NCBI RefSeq assembly: GCF_000350085.1
Contig: NZ_CAUM01000013.1
Coordinates: 43,812-107,811, forward strand
Length of the DNA stretch: 64,000 nt
From: Mesorhizobium metallidurans STM 2683
GTDB lineage: Bacteria > Pseudomonadota > Alphaproteobacteria > Rhizobiales > Rhizobiaceae
Reading direction: 5' to 3'
Under the pieces are notes generated by a model. That model saw nothing but the letters and a program-made list of their open reading frames with translations, was not told the DNA's origin and did no database searches. Positions 8,596 through 17,563 of the stretch are shown piece by piece (the first letter of the stretch is position 1; each line of letters begins with the position of its first letter). Position numbers and translations under genes: made by a program.

Positions 8596-9228
8596 ATGCA
8601 TAGACCCCGCAGGGAGATGATCGCCGAGACGCGCGCCAAGCTGATTGCCGCGGCCCGCCATGCCTTCGGCACGGTCGGCTATGCCGAGGCTTCGATGGAT
8701 GACTTCACCGCGTCGGCCGGGCTGACGCGCGGCGCGCTCTATCATCACTTCGGCGACAAGAAGGGGCTGCTTCAGGCGGTTATCCGCGAAATCGATGCGG
8801 AAATGTCGGCCAGGCTGAAAGTCGTCTCGGCCAGGGCGGACAATCTCTGGCAGGGCTTTGTCGATGAATGCACGGCTTATATCGAGATGGCCCTGGAGCC
8901 GGAGATCCAGCGCATCGTGCTTCGCGACGGCCCCGCGGTGCTCGGCGATCCCTCGCAATGGCCGAGCCAGAATGAATGCATCCATTCCATGGCGGAGAGT
9001 ATTCGCAGGCTCAGCGACGAGGGGACTATCGTTGCCGTCGATGTCGAAGCCGCCGCCCGGCTGATCAGCGGCGCTTCGCTGCATGCAGCGCAATGGATCG
9101 CCAATTCGGACGATCCGAAAGCCACATCGAAAAAGGCCGTGAAGGCCTTCAACGTGCTGTTGGAGGGACTTCTGAAGCGACCCGGCGGGCCGCAAGACCG
9201 GATGCGCGCTTTGAGCGGCATGCACTAA
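8596..9228 (+). CDS. TetR family transcriptional repressor
   Basis: 210 residues from the ATG at 8596 (MHRPRREMIAETRAKL). An in-frame ATG at 8575 lies inside an operator and is less likely. The N-terminal helix-turn-helix is clear: TRAKLIAAARHAFGTVGY, then GLTRGALYHHFGDKKGLL at about 35-55. The remainder is the helical ligand-binding and dimer domain. It presumably represses the divergent MFS gene and itself through the three palindromes at 8511-8577. The ligand is unknown. Confidence 0.9.
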   Translation: MHRPRREMIAETRAKLIAAARHAFGTVGYAEASMDDFTASAGLTRGALYHHFGDKKGLLQAVIREIDAEMSARLKVVSARADNLWQGFVDECTAYIEMALEPEIQRIVLRDGPAVLGDPSQWPSQNECIHSMAESIRRLSDEGTIVAVDVEAAARLISGASLHAAQWIANSDDPKATSKKAVKAFNVLLEGLLKRPGGPQDRMRALSGMH

Positions 9229-9300
9229 ACCCTGTTGAACGTCTGGCTTTGGTCGCGCGAAAACATGGTCAAAACGGCCGGGCGCCCCTATATCGGGGAC

Positions 9301-10227
9301 ATGGTCACACGGCTCTACACCCATCCGATCTTCCTCGAACATATAACGCCGCCCGGTCATCCGGAGCGGCCCGACCGCTTGCGCGCCATCGAGCGCGTGC
9401 TCGACGACGAGGCCTTTGCGGCACTCGATCGGGCCGAGGCGCCGGAAGGCGATGAGGCGACCATCCTCTACGCGCATCCTGAGGAATTCGTCGTGCGCGT
9501 TCGTGCCGCCATACCCGACACCGGCATCGCCCGCATCGACGCCGACACCACCGCCAGCCCGAAAAGCTGGCAGGCGGCCGTGACGGCGATCGGCGCCGCC
9601 AATGCCGCCGTCGACGACGTTTTCCAAAGGCGTGCCGACAACGTCTTTGTCGCCGCCCGGCCACCCGGTCATCACGCCGAGAAGACGACCTCCATGGGTT
9701 TCTGTCTGTTCAACACGGCGGCGATCGCGGCACGCTATGCGCAACGCAAGCATGGCGCCGAGCGCGTCGCCGTCGTCGACTGGGACGTGCATCACGGCAA
9801 TGGCACGCAGGACATTTTCTGGGACGATCCGTCGGTGCTCTATTGCTCGACGCACCAGATGCCGCTCTATCCCGGCACCGGGGCCAGGAGCGAAACCGGC
9901 GCCGGCAACATCGTCAACGCGCCGCTGGCGCCGCGCACCGGCAGCGAAATGTTCCGCGACGCCTTCCTGTCGCGCGTTTTGCCGGCGCTCGACAATTTCG
10001 CGCCCGACCTCATCATCATCTCGGCCGGTTTCGACGCGCATCATCGCGATCCGCTGGCCGAGATCAACCTGACCGAGGACGATTTCGACTGGGCGACCGG
10101 CCAGTTGATCGAATGTGCCGGACGCCATGGCGGCAATCGGCTCGTCAGCCTGCTGGAAGGCGGCTACGATCTGCAGGGACTGGCATTTTCGGTCGCCGCC
10201 CATGTCGGGCGACTGATGAAAGGATGA
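9301..10227 (+). CDS. Histone deacetylase family (acetylpolyamine amidohydrolase-like) hydrolase
   Basis: 308 residues from the ATG of MVTRLYTHP, preceded by GGGGA. Zinc-dependent deacetylase fold: RPPGHHAE (near 120) carries the catalytic His pair, DWDVHHGNGT (near 160) and SAGFDAHHRDP (near 240) supply the Asp-His-Asp zinc site, and LEGGYDL (near 285) the transition-state Tyr. In bacteria these act on acetylated small molecules or lysines; the substrate is not evident. xseB follows after three bases, so the two are probably co-transcribed. Confidence 0.9.
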   Translation: MVTRLYTHPIFLEHITPPGHPERPDRLRAIERVLDDEAFAALDRAEAPEGDEATILYAHPEEFVVRVRAAIPDTGIARIDADTTASPKSWQAAVTAIGAANAAVDDVFQRRADNVFVAARPPGHHAEKTTSMGFCLFNTAAIAARYAQRKHGAERVAVVDWDVHHGNGTQDIFWDDPSVLYCSTHQMPLYPGTGARSETGAGNIVNAPLAPRTGSEMFRDAFLSRVLPALDNFAPDLIIISAGFDAHHRDPLAEINLTEDDFDWATGQLIECAGRHGGNRLVSLLEGGYDLQGLAFSVAAHVGRLMKG

Positions 10228-10230
10228 GGA

Positions 10231-10482
10231 ATGGCTGGTGAAGCGAATGAAGACGTCAAGGCGATGAGCTTCGAACAGGCGCTCGACGCGCTGGAGAAGA
10301 TCGTCGATGATTTGGAGCGCGGCGACGTGCCGCTCGACCAGTCGATCCGCATCTATGAGCGCGGCGAGGCGCTGAAGGTGCATTGCGACCGGCTCTTGAA
10401 GGCGGCCGAGGACAAGGTCGAGAAGATCAGGCTGTCGCGTGACGGCAAGCCTGTCGGGACAGAGCCGCTGGACGCGGAGTAG
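10231..10482 (+). CDS. xseB: Exodeoxyribonuclease VII small subunit
   Basis: 83 residues with the typical [28 protein letters not shown] core and a basic coiled-coil C-terminus. It assembles with XseA, not in this window, to degrade single-stranded DNA. The length is normal. It sits three bases after the deacetylase-like gene. Confidence 0.95.
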   Translation: MAGEANEDVKAMSFEQALDALEKIVDDLERGDVPLDQSIRIYERGEALKVHCDRLLKAAEDKVEKIRLSRDGKPVGTEPLDAE

Positions 10483-10531
10483 TTTCAAAAGGCGCGGGGC
10501 GCGAGAGGATAGCAGGAAAGGATTTCAAACG

Positions 10532-10798
10532 ATGTGCAGAAACATCAAGACCCTGTTCAATTTCGATCCGCCGGCGACCAATGACGAGGTGTATGACGCC
10601 GCACTTCAGTTTGTCCGCAAGCTGAGCGGCTCCACCAAACCTTCCAAGCGCAACGAGCATGCCTTCAACCATGCGGTCGAGGCGATCGCAGCTGCTGCGC
10701 GCGAACTGCTTGATTCGATGGAAACGACGCAAGAACCGCGCAATCGCGAAGAAGTGGCGGCCAAGGCGAAAGCCAGGTCTGTACTCCGCTTCGCCTGA
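10532..10798 (+). CDS. DUF2277 family protein
   Basis: 88 residues from the ATG of MCRNIKTLFNFDPPATNDEV; longer upstream reading gives an unlikely Arg/Ser-rich extension. The MCRNIKTL opening with NFDPPAT is diagnostic of DUF2277, small cytoplasmic proteins of unknown function. AGGAAAGGA upstream serves as ribosome site. It lies nine bases before the pirin gene. Confidence 0.88.
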   Translation: MCRNIKTLFNFDPPATNDEVYDAALQFVRKLSGSTKPSKRNEHAFNHAVEAIAAAARELLDSMETTQEPRNREEVAAKAKARSVLRFA

Positions 10799-10807
10799 GG
10801 AGAGCGC

Positions 10808-11728
10808 ATGAGCTTCTTTCCTGGAAATGACCCGCAGGCCGGCGATGCCTTCGCTAGCGACCAGATCGAATTGATGGTCATTCCAAACGCCAAGGATATT
10901 GGCGGCTTTCAGGTTCGCCGCGCTTTGCCGACAGCAAAGCGCCGGCTGGTCGGGCCTTTCATCTTCTTCGACCGCATGGGGCCGGCCATCCTGCGGGCCG
11001 GCCAGGCGCTCGACGTGCGTCCGCATCCGCATATCGGCCTGTCGACGGTCACTTACCTGTTCGACGGCAAGATCAGGCACCGCGATTCGCTCGGCACCGA
11101 GATGGTGATCCAGCCCGGTGACGTGAATCTGATGACCGCCGGCCGCGGCATCGTCCATTCCGAGCGCACGCCGGAGGAGTTGCGCGGCGCGCCGATGTCG
11201 GTCTCGGGCTTGCAGACATGGCTGGCGCTGCCGGACGGCAAGGAAGAGGTGGCACCCCTCTTCGAGAACACGGCTGCATTGCACCTGCCCGAAATCGATG
11301 CCGATGGTGTCGGCGGACGTGTCGTCATTGGCGCGTTTTCCGGGCTGCGGTCTCCGGTAAGCGCCGCCTCGGAGACGCTCTATGCCGATCTCTGGCTGGC
11401 GCCAGGCGCCATGGTGAAAATCCCGGCCGATGCCGAAGAGCGCGCCATCTACACGCTTGAAGGCGAGGTTTCGATTTCCAGTGACCGCTTTCCGGCCGAG
11501 CGGTTGCTGGTGTTCCGGCCCGGCGACGAAATTGTCGTGTCGTCGGAAGGCGGCGCTCATTTCATGTTGTTCGGCGGCGCCTCGCTCGGCTCAAAGCGCT
11601 ATATCTGGTGGAATTTCGTCTCGTCGTCGAAGGAACGCATCGAACAGGCGAAAGAAGAATGGAAGACGGGGCGCTTCGATATCGTTCCGGGAGATGAGAA
11701 AGAATTCATTCCTTTGCCGGACAATTAG
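10808..11728 (+). CDS. Pirin family protein (bicupin)
   Basis: 306 residues, AGGAG before the ATG. The N-terminal cupin has the metal-binding pattern RPHPHIGLSTVTYLF (near 78) with a later GIVHSE (near 117), giving the His/His/His/Glu set. The C-terminal cupin follows. Pirins act as iron-dependent redox proteins or quercetin-2,3-dioxygenase-like enzymes; which applies here cannot be told. Confidence 0.9.
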   Translation: MSFFPGNDPQAGDAFASDQIELMVIPNAKDIGGFQVRRALPTAKRRLVGPFIFFDRMGPAILRAGQALDVRPHPHIGLSTVTYLFDGKIRHRDSLGTEMVIQPGDVNLMTAGRGIVHSERTPEELRGAPMSVSGLQTWLALPDGKEEVAPLFENTAALHLPEIDADGVGGRVVIGAFSGLRSPVSAASETLYADLWLAPGAMVKIPADAEERAIYTLEGEVSISSDRFPAERLLVFRPGDEIVVSSEGGAHFMLFGGASLGSKRYIWWNFVSSSKERIEQAKEEWKTGRFDIVPGDEKEFIPLPDN

Positions 11729-11861
11729 AATGCGGCATCTTGGGTGCACCGAGCTCACTTTAACACTTGCAATACCGCGCCGCGTCACTGACACGCATTT
11801 ACATTCGCCGGCCATCGGCCTATCTCGCGATGAACAAAAAGCCTGAGCAGGCCCATAACCA

Positions 11862-13775
11862 GTGAACGCAAAGCCCGATACGCCGCTTCTCGACAAGGTC
11901 CGCATTCCGGCCGACCTCAGGACGCTTGCCGAAAGCGAGCTGCCGCAGCTGGCGTCGGAGCTTCGCGCCGAGTTGATCGACGCCGTGTCCCACACCGGCG
12001 GACATCTTGGCGCCGGCCTTGGCGTGGTCGAACTGACGGTCGCGCTGCACTATGTCTTCAACACGCCGGATGACCGCCTGATCTGGGACGTGGGCCATCA
12101 GGCCTATCCGCACAAGATCCTGACCGGCCGCCGCGACCGTATCCGCACCTTGCGGCAAGAGGGCGGCCTGTCCGGCTTTACCCGGCGTACCGAGAGCGAA
12201 TACGATCCGTTCGGCGCCGCGCACTCCTCGACCTCGATTTCCGCCGGCCTCGGCATGGCGATGGCGCGCGACCTCTGCGGCGGCCGCAACAATGTCATTG
12301 CCGTCATCGGCGACGGCGCCATGTCGGCAGGCATGGCCTATGAAGCCATGAACAATGCCGGTGCGCTCGATGCCCGCCTTATCGTCATCCTGAACGATAA
12401 CGACATGTCGATCGCTCCGCCGACGGGCGCGATGAGCGCCTATCTGGCCCGCCTTGCCTCCGGCAAGACCTATCTCGGCCTGCGCGATTTCGGCAAGAAG
12501 CTGACCTCCTATCTCGGCGAACGCGCCGACCGCGCCATCAAGCGGGCGGTCGAGCACGCACGCGGCTACGTCACCGGCGGCACGCTGTTCGAGGAGCTTG
12601 GGTTCTACCATATCGGCCCGATCGACGGGCACAATCTCGAGCACCTGATCCCGGTGCTGAAGAACGTCCGCGACAATGCGGACGGCCCGGTGCTGATCCA
12701 TGTCGTGACCCAGAAGGGCAAGGGCTACGGGCCGGCCGAGGCTGCACCCGACAAGTATCACGGGGTCAACAAATTCGACGTCATCACCGGCGCGCAGGCC
12801 AAGGCGCCGGCGAACGCGCCAAGCTATACCAAGGTCTTTGCCGAAAGCCTGATCCAGGAGGCCCGCGAGGATGACCGCATCGTCGCCGTCACCGCCGCCA
12901 TGCCGAACGGCACTGGTCTCGATCTCTTCGGCGAGGTGTTCCCGACAAGGACCTTCGATGTCGGCATTGCCGAGCAGCATGCGGTGACCTTCGCCGCCGG
13001 CCTTGCCACAGAGGGTTACAGGCCCTTTGCCGCGATCTATTCGACCTTCCTGCAGCGCGCCTACGACCAGGTCGTCCATGACGTGGCGATCCAGAGCCTG
13101 CCGGTGCGCTTTCCGATCGACCGCGCCGGTTTCGTTGGCGCCGATGGCGCCACCCATTGCGGCGCCTTCGACACGACCTTTCTGGCGACGCTGCCCGGTT
13201 TTGTTGTCATGGCGGCGGCCGATGAAGCGGAACTGCGTCACATGGTGCGCACGGCGGCAAGCTATGATGACGGCCCCATTGCCTTCCGCTATCCGCGCGG
13301 CAACGGCATCGGCGTCGACATGCCGGAGCGCGGCTCTGTGCTGGAAATCGGCAAGGGCCGCATCGTCAGGGAAGGTACCAAGGTCGCGTTGTTGTCCTTC
13401 GGCACGCGGTTGCAGGATTGCCTGGCTGCCGCGGACGAACTCGGCGCGGCGGGGCTTTCCACCACAGTTGCCGACGCCCGTTTCGCCAAGCCGCTCGACG
13501 AGGACATGATTCGGCGGCTGGTGCGCTCGCACGAGGTGCTGGTGACCGTCGAAGAAGGCGCGGTCGGCGGCTTTGCCAGTCACGTGCTGCAATTCCTCGC
13601 CCATGAAGGCTTGCTGGAAAGTGGCCTCAAGGTACGCCCGCTGGTGCTGCCCGACGTCTTCACCGATCACGCCAAGCCTGAAAAGATGTATGCCGACGCC
13701 GGGCTCGACTCGACCGGCATCGTGCGCACGGTCTTCGTCGCCCTTGGACACGCCGCCAGCGCGCAGCGCGCCTGA
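11862..13775 (+). CDS. dxs: 1-deoxy-D-xylulose-5-phosphate synthase
   Basis: 637 residues from a GTG start. It condenses pyruvate and glyceraldehyde-3-phosphate, the first step of the MEP isoprenoid route (ispH of the same pathway is at 26.7 kb). The thiamine-diphosphate motif [24 protein letters not shown] spans about 150-185. The transketolase pyrimidine domain ([15 protein letters not shown]) is near 370, and the C-terminal domain ends normally. Full length. A weak ribosome site precedes the GTG. Confidence 0.97.
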   Translation: MNAKPDTPLLDKVRIPADLRTLAESELPQLASELRAELIDAVSHTGGHLGAGLGVVELTVALHYVFNTPDDRLIWDVGHQAYPHKILTGRRDRIRTLRQEGGLSGFTRRTESEYDPFGAAHSSTSISAGLGMAMARDLCGGRNNVIAVIGDGAMSAGMAYEAMNNAGALDARLIVILNDNDMSIAPPTGAMSAYLARLASGKTYLGLRDFGKKLTSYLGERADRAIKRAVEHARGYVTGGTLFEELGFYHIGPIDGHNLEHLIPVLKNVRDNADGPVLIHVVTQKGKGYGPAEAAPDKYHGVNKFDVITGAQAKAPANAPSYTKVFAESLIQEAREDDRIVAVTAAMPNGTGLDLFGEVFPTRTFDVGIAEQHAVTFAAGLATEGYRPFAAIYSTFLQRAYDQVVHDVAIQSLPVRFPIDRAGFVGADGATHCGAFDTTFLATLPGFVVMAAADEAELRHMVRTAASYDDGPIAFRYPRGNGIGVDMPERGSVLEIGKGRIVREGTKVALLSFGTRLQDCLAAADELGAAGLSTTVADARFAKPLDEDMIRRLVRSHEVLVTVEEGAVGGFASHVLQFLAHEGLLESGLKVRPLVLPDVFTDHAKPEKMYADAGLDSTGIVRTVFVALGHAASAQRA

Positions 13776-13923
13776 TTCAAAACCTCAACTGCTTGAATCG
13801 ATTTGCCGGCGAACAATGGTAACCTGTTGTTCACGCTGCCGTTTGGCGTTTTGCTTACTGTGTCTCTTGGCCGTTTTTCAACGGCGCCCTGCTAAAGTCT
13901 GATCAGGCAGGGAGACCAACACA

Positions 13924-14315
13924 ATGAGAACGCTTCTGTGTGGCGTGGCGCTTCTGGCTGCCGTCGCCACGCCGGCCGTCGCCGAAACGCCCTATGACCG
14001 CAATCTCGAAAAGGCGGCGGTGGGCATCGTCGCCGGCAAGATGGGCGATATCCGCGGCGGCTTTTCCTATAAGCAGACGCCGCAATTGGTCGTCGTGCCC
14101 GAAGCCGCGTCGCCGCCTGTCTCCACCGATCGTCCACGCAGGCAAGCTCCGGCGACCAGGGCAACGGTCTGGCACCAGCTATTGAGCGCCCGGTTTCGCG
14201 GAGGCTCTCGCCCTCGCATTTTGCCGGGCTGGGTGCGATATTCAACACGCTGCGGCGCCGGTCCGCGTTCTCTCGCTCCAATATCCTTGCCTTCCTGGCC
14301 GGCTTTCGCCAATGA
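13924..14315 (+). pseudogene. Small secreted protein, probably frameshifted
   Basis: It starts with a clean signal peptide (MRTLLCGVALLAAVATPAVA) and continues TPYDRNLEKAAVGIVAGKMGDIRGG, a plausible exported protein of unknown family. After about residue 65 (14115-14135) the frame becomes Arg/Pro-rich. The alternate frame ending at TGA 14313-14315 then reads SSGDQGNGLAPAIERPV and NTLRRRSAFSRSNILAFLAG, which looks genuine. A one-base deletion or two-base insertion would join them into about 130 residues. If no frameshift exists, the first frame ends at 14325 and overlaps the next gene by 4 bp. Confidence 0.6.
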
Positions 14316-14321
14316 AGGTCG

Positions 14322-15086
14322 ATGAATCCCCCCGTGCCAGCCAGCATACGCCAGCGGCTTGACGAACTGCTCGTCCAGCGCGGGCTGTTTCCCAGCCGCT
14401 CGCGTGCCCGCGACGCCATCGAGCGCGGCACCGTGACCGTCGACGGCATCGTTGCCCGCAAGCCCGGCCAGACCGCCTTACCCGACTGTCGCATCACCAT
14501 CGACGATCCGGCACAGGCCTATGTTTCGCGCGCGGCGCTGAAGCTGATCGCCGGGCTTGACCATTTCCGCCTCGATCCCTCGGGCAGCGAAGCGCTCGAT
14601 GTCGGCGCCTCGACCGGTGGCTTCACCCAGGTGCTGCTCGAACGCGGCGCGGCCCATGTCACGGCGATCGATGTCGGCCATGGCCAGATCCATCCGGACG
14701 TTTCGGGCGATCCTCGGGTCACCGTCATCGAGGGCCTCAACGCTCGTGAACTGTTGGCCAATGATCTTGCCGGCCGTGTTCCGGATTTCATCGTCTGCGA
14801 TGTCAGCTTCATTTCGTTGAAGCTGGCCTTGCCGCCGGCGCTCGAACTGGCAGGGAAAGGTGCGCGCGCGCTGCTGCTGGTCAAACCGCAGTTCGAGGCC
14901 GGCCGCGCGGCAATCGGCAAGGGCGGCTTGCTTAAGGATCCCTTCGATGCCGCGCGTGTCGCCGGCCTGCTCGGGGATTGGCTGGACGGCATTCCCGGCT
15001 GGCGCTCGCTTGGGCTGAACCTGTCGCCGATCGAGGGCAGCGACGGCAATCGGGAGTTCCTGCTCGCCGGGATCAAGGACCGATGA
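14322..15086 (+). CDS. tlyA: TlyA family rRNA (cytidine-2'-O)-methyltransferase / hemolysin-A-like
   Basis: 254 residues. An N-terminal S4 RNA-binding domain (RLDELLVQRGLFPSRSRARD, about 8-65) is followed by an FtsJ-like Rossmann methyltransferase with SAM motif ALDVGASTGGFTQVLL near 88 and DVSFISL near 162. TlyA proteins 2'-O-methylate cytidines in rRNA; the exact site in rhizobia is not known from sequence. It overlaps the next methyltransferase start by an ATGA junction, forming a two-gene RNA-modification operon. Confidence 0.93.
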   Translation: MNPPVPASIRQRLDELLVQRGLFPSRSRARDAIERGTVTVDGIVARKPGQTALPDCRITIDDPAQAYVSRAALKLIAGLDHFRLDPSGSEALDVGASTGGFTQVLLERGAAHVTAIDVGHGQIHPDVSGDPRVTVIEGLNARELLANDLAGRVPDFIVCDVSFISLKLALPPALELAGKGARALLLVKPQFEAGRAAIGKGGLLKDPFDAARVAGLLGDWLDGIPGWRSLGLNLSPIEGSDGNREFLLAGIKDR

Positions 15087-16324
15087 GCGCGCGCTTCACC
15101 ATCGCAAGGCTGGGCTCCCAGGGCGACGGCGTCGCCGAGACCGACAGCGGCGAGGTTTTCATTCCCTTCACGCTGCCCGGCGAAACCGTAACCGCAGCGC
15201 GCGAAAAGGATCGCGCCACGCTGATGTCGGTGCTGGAGGCCTCGCCGCTCAGGATCGACCCGGCCTGCCGGCATTTCACCGAATGCGGCGGTTGCGCCAT
15301 CCAGCATTTCGAGGCGGACTCCTATGACAGGTGGAAGCGCGACAAGGTCGTGCACGCGCTGAAGAGCAAGGGCATTGCTTGCGCCGTCGGCGCGCTGGTG
15401 CCATGTCCGCCGCGGACACGCCGCCGCGTCGTCTTCAGTGCGCGGCGCACGGAGGCCGGCATGCGGCTCGGTTTCGTCCGCGCATTGTCGTCAGAGATCA
15501 TTCCAATCGAGGAATGTCCGATCTCGCTGCCCGGCATCGTCGCCGCGCTCGACCGCTTGAAGACCCTCGCCGGGCTGATCTGCACAACGACCAAATCGTT
15601 CCACATGACGGTGACAGTCACCGGCTCCGGCCTCGATGTCGCGGCTCACGATTCCGGCAAGCTCGGCGGCAACCAGCGCCGCGTCGCTTCCAACTTCGTC
15701 ATCGCCGAGGGGTTGGCCAGGCTGTCGATCGACGGCGAGATCATTATCGAACCGAAGAAACCGGTCGTCCTGTTTGGTGGTGTCGCCGTCGCGGTGCCGC
15801 CGGGCGCCTTCCTGCAGGCCACCGAGGCCGCCGAGCAGACAATGGCCGGCATCGTCGGTCAGCATCTGTCGCGCGCGAGAAAAGTCGCCGATCTCTTCGC
15901 CGGTTGCGGCAGCTTTGCGCTACGCCTGGCGGCAAAGTCGGAAGTCCATGCCGTGGAAGGCGATGCACCGGCCCTTGCGGCGCTCGACAAGGCGTTCCGT
16001 TTCGCCAGCGGCCTGAAGCGGGTAACCAGTGAGCGCCGCGACCTGTTCAGGCGTCCGCTTACGTTCAAGGAGTTGAACGCCTTCGACGGTCTTGTCTTCG
16101 ATCCGCCGCGCGCGGGTGCGGAAGACCAGTCGAAGCAGATCGCCCGTTCCGACGTGCCCTATGTCGCCGCGGTGTCCTGCAATCCGGTCACGCTGGCCAG
16201 GGACCTGCGCATCCTCATCGACGGCGGCTATGCCTTGAAAAGCGTGACGCCGATCGACCAGTTCCTCTGGTCGCCGCATGTCGAGGCCGTCGCGCTGCTG
16301 GAGAAGCCGAGGCGAAGGCGATAA
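15083..16324 (+). CDS. Class I RNA methyltransferase, RlmD/RumA-like (m5U) with 4Fe-4S site
   Basis: 413 residues from the ATG in the ATGA overlap with tlyA. An N-terminal TRAM-like beta domain (FTIARLGSQGDGVAE) is followed by cysteines CRHFTECGGC and a later CPPRTRRRV, the iron-sulfur set of the RumA/RlmD family. The SAM-binding motif VADLFAGCGSFAL lies near 270. The C-terminal DPPRAG and SCNPVTLARDL motifs include the catalytic Cys that attacks uridine C6. Expected to methylate a uridine in 23S rRNA or tRNA; target not determined. Confidence 0.9.
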   Translation: MSARFTIARLGSQGDGVAETDSGEVFIPFTLPGETVTAAREKDRATLMSVLEASPLRIDPACRHFTECGGCAIQHFEADSYDRWKRDKVVHALKSKGIACAVGALVPCPPRTRRRVVFSARRTEAGMRLGFVRALSSEIIPIEECPISLPGIVAALDRLKTLAGLICTTTKSFHMTVTVTGSGLDVAAHDSGKLGGNQRRVASNFVIAEGLARLSIDGEIIIEPKKPVVLFGGVAVAVPPGAFLQATEAAEQTMAGIVGQHLSRARKVADLFAGCGSFALRLAAKSEVHAVEGDAPALAALDKAFRFASGLKRVTSERRDLFRRPLTFKELNAFDGLVFDPPRAGAEDQSKQIARSDVPYVAAVSCNPVTLARDLRILIDGGYALKSVTPIDQFLWSPHVEAVALLEKPRRRR

Positions 16325-16434
16325 CGCGCGTCGCGTTGAACGGCTTTGCGAGACGCGCTCTATTCTTGTTTTTTGCATGTTGCGTGTGCTGACCGAATCG
16401 GGCATATTGCACGCTAGGGTAGAGAGAAATAAAA

Positions 16435-16719
16435 ATGTTTTCATCAGGGGTTGCGGCTGAGATTTTGGGTGCCGCTTTGTTCATGGCGGTCACCGGTGCG
16501 CTGATCGGGTGGCTTTTGAGAAAGGTCACCCGCATCGGGCTGTTACCATCCTATGCGCTTGGCATCGCGGTCATGACATTTGTCGGCGCTGCGCTCTATG
16601 TCTCCGGCCAGGATGGGGCTGTCGACTACCTGAGTGCCTGGATCAGGCAAGCGATCGGCGGTGTTGTCGGCTTCCTGATCCTCTATGCGACGTCGCGTAG
16701 ATCCGTCAGCAAGACGTAA
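16435..16719 (+). CDS. Hypothetical small inner-membrane protein
   Basis: 94 residues, three predicted TM helices (about 8-27, 38-57, 68-86) joined by short basic loops, with a basic tail. No known domain recognised. The upstream 110 bp are relatively AT-rich with AGAGAG before the ATG. Free-standing; its role cannot be inferred. Confidence 0.65.
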   Translation: MFSSGVAAEILGAALFMAVTGALIGWLLRKVTRIGLLPSYALGIAVMTFVGAALYVSGQDGAVDYLSAWIRQAIGGVVGFLILYATSRRSVSKT

Positions 16720-16776
16720 GCCGCTCGCACGAGGTCGGAAGCCTCGGGCCAACCTGTTCCTGGTTCGCCGGGGCCG

Positions 16777-17166
16777 CTACGCTTCTTGCACGCCGTGATG
16801 TCCGACCGCCTTTGCGGCCTTGACGAACTTGCGGTCAAAGGTCGCGAAGCCAGTGCAGTGAGCGGACTTGCCCAGATGCAGCGCATCGGCGAAATCCATC
16901 CCCTTCTCTGAGAGGTCGAGCGCAGAAGACACGATCGCCCCGTCTTCTACATTCACTGTGGGAAGCCCACTAAACGCGCGTAGTGTACGCGCGATTTCGG
17001 GTGGCGCATAATCATAGGTGCTTCGCAACACCCAATCGACTTCCAAGATCACCGTGACGGCGACAAAGATCGGCTGGCTGTCGATCAGCGACCGGGCGCG
17101 AGGAGACTGCGTCGGGTGATCGCCCGTCAGGTAGCGGACGATCAGGTTGGTATCAATCGCGAGCAT
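16777..17166 (-). CDS. vapC: VapC-type PIN-domain toxin
   Basis: 129 residues from the ATG of MLAIDTNLIVRYLTGD, overlapping the antitoxin by 14 bp. The PIN acidic residues are present: D5, Glu in VTVILEVDWVLR (near 43), Asp in MDFADALHL (near 91) and Asp of ATFDRKF (near 108). VapC enzymes cleave tRNA or rRNA and are neutralised by the partner encoded just upstream. Longer N-terminal reading would only duplicate antitoxin sequence out of frame. Confidence 0.9.
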   Translation of the reverse strand: MLAIDTNLIVRYLTGDHPTQSPRARSLIDSQPIFVAVTVILEVDWVLRSTYDYAPPEIARTLRAFSGLPTVNVEDGAIVSSALDLSEKGMDFADALHLGKSAHCTGFATFDRKFVKAAKAVGHHGVQEA

Positions 17167-17428
17167 GGCGCCGCCGTGCTTCGGCAAGCACCCCTGCGTC
17201 CATTTCTTCCAGCGTCTTCGGCCTGCCTTTATGGGGCAGGGATCCAAAAACGTCCTCTGGCCGCGTCTCGGCGAAGACTGGCGCAGGCTTCAGCAGTACA
17301 CCCTCTGGAGTATCTTCCACGAGAAGGCGTGTGCCGGCGTCCCATTCCCTCCGTTTCCGGATCGCACTGGGCAGAATGACCTGTCCCTTGGTCGAGACGG
17401 TGGTAATGAGCTTTTCCGTAGCAGCCAT
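17153..17428 (-). CDS. vapB: AbrB/VapB-type antitoxin
   Basis: 91 residues. The N-terminal SpoVT/AbrB swapped-hairpin domain is clear: ITTVSTKGQVILPSAIRKRREWDAGTRL. The C-terminal tail (RPKTLEEMDAGVLAEARRRHARD) is the toxin-binding helix. The stop overlaps the vapC start, the usual arrangement for translational coupling. Such antitoxins autorepress their promoter. Confidence 0.9.
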   Translation of the reverse strand: MAATEKLITTVSTKGQVILPSAIRKRREWDAGTRLLVEDTPEGVLLKPAPVFAETRPEDVFGSLPHKGRPKTLEEMDAGVLAEARRRHARD

Positions 17429-17563
17429 CTTGGCTCGCCCTTAGATGTAAGACAAACGTAAGCTAGCCGAGGTTCGCGCCACGTTCAAGACGCAAGCTAC
17501 GCCTGCTTGACGCAATGGAGAGGCAGGCAGCCGAATTTGATGTTCGGATGACGACCGCCCCCA

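Noticed and set aside
8539..10488. A 649-residue minus-strand frame opposite tetR and the deacetylase-like gene
   Set aside because: Covers two clear plus-strand genes and xseB; no recognisable motif.
11820..13751. A 643-residue minus-strand frame opposite dxs
   Set aside because: Antisense shadow; dxs is complete on the other strand.
13868..13884. GCCGTT-TTTC-AACGGC hairpin after dxs as a terminator
   Set aside because: A short stem without a following T run; not strong enough to call.
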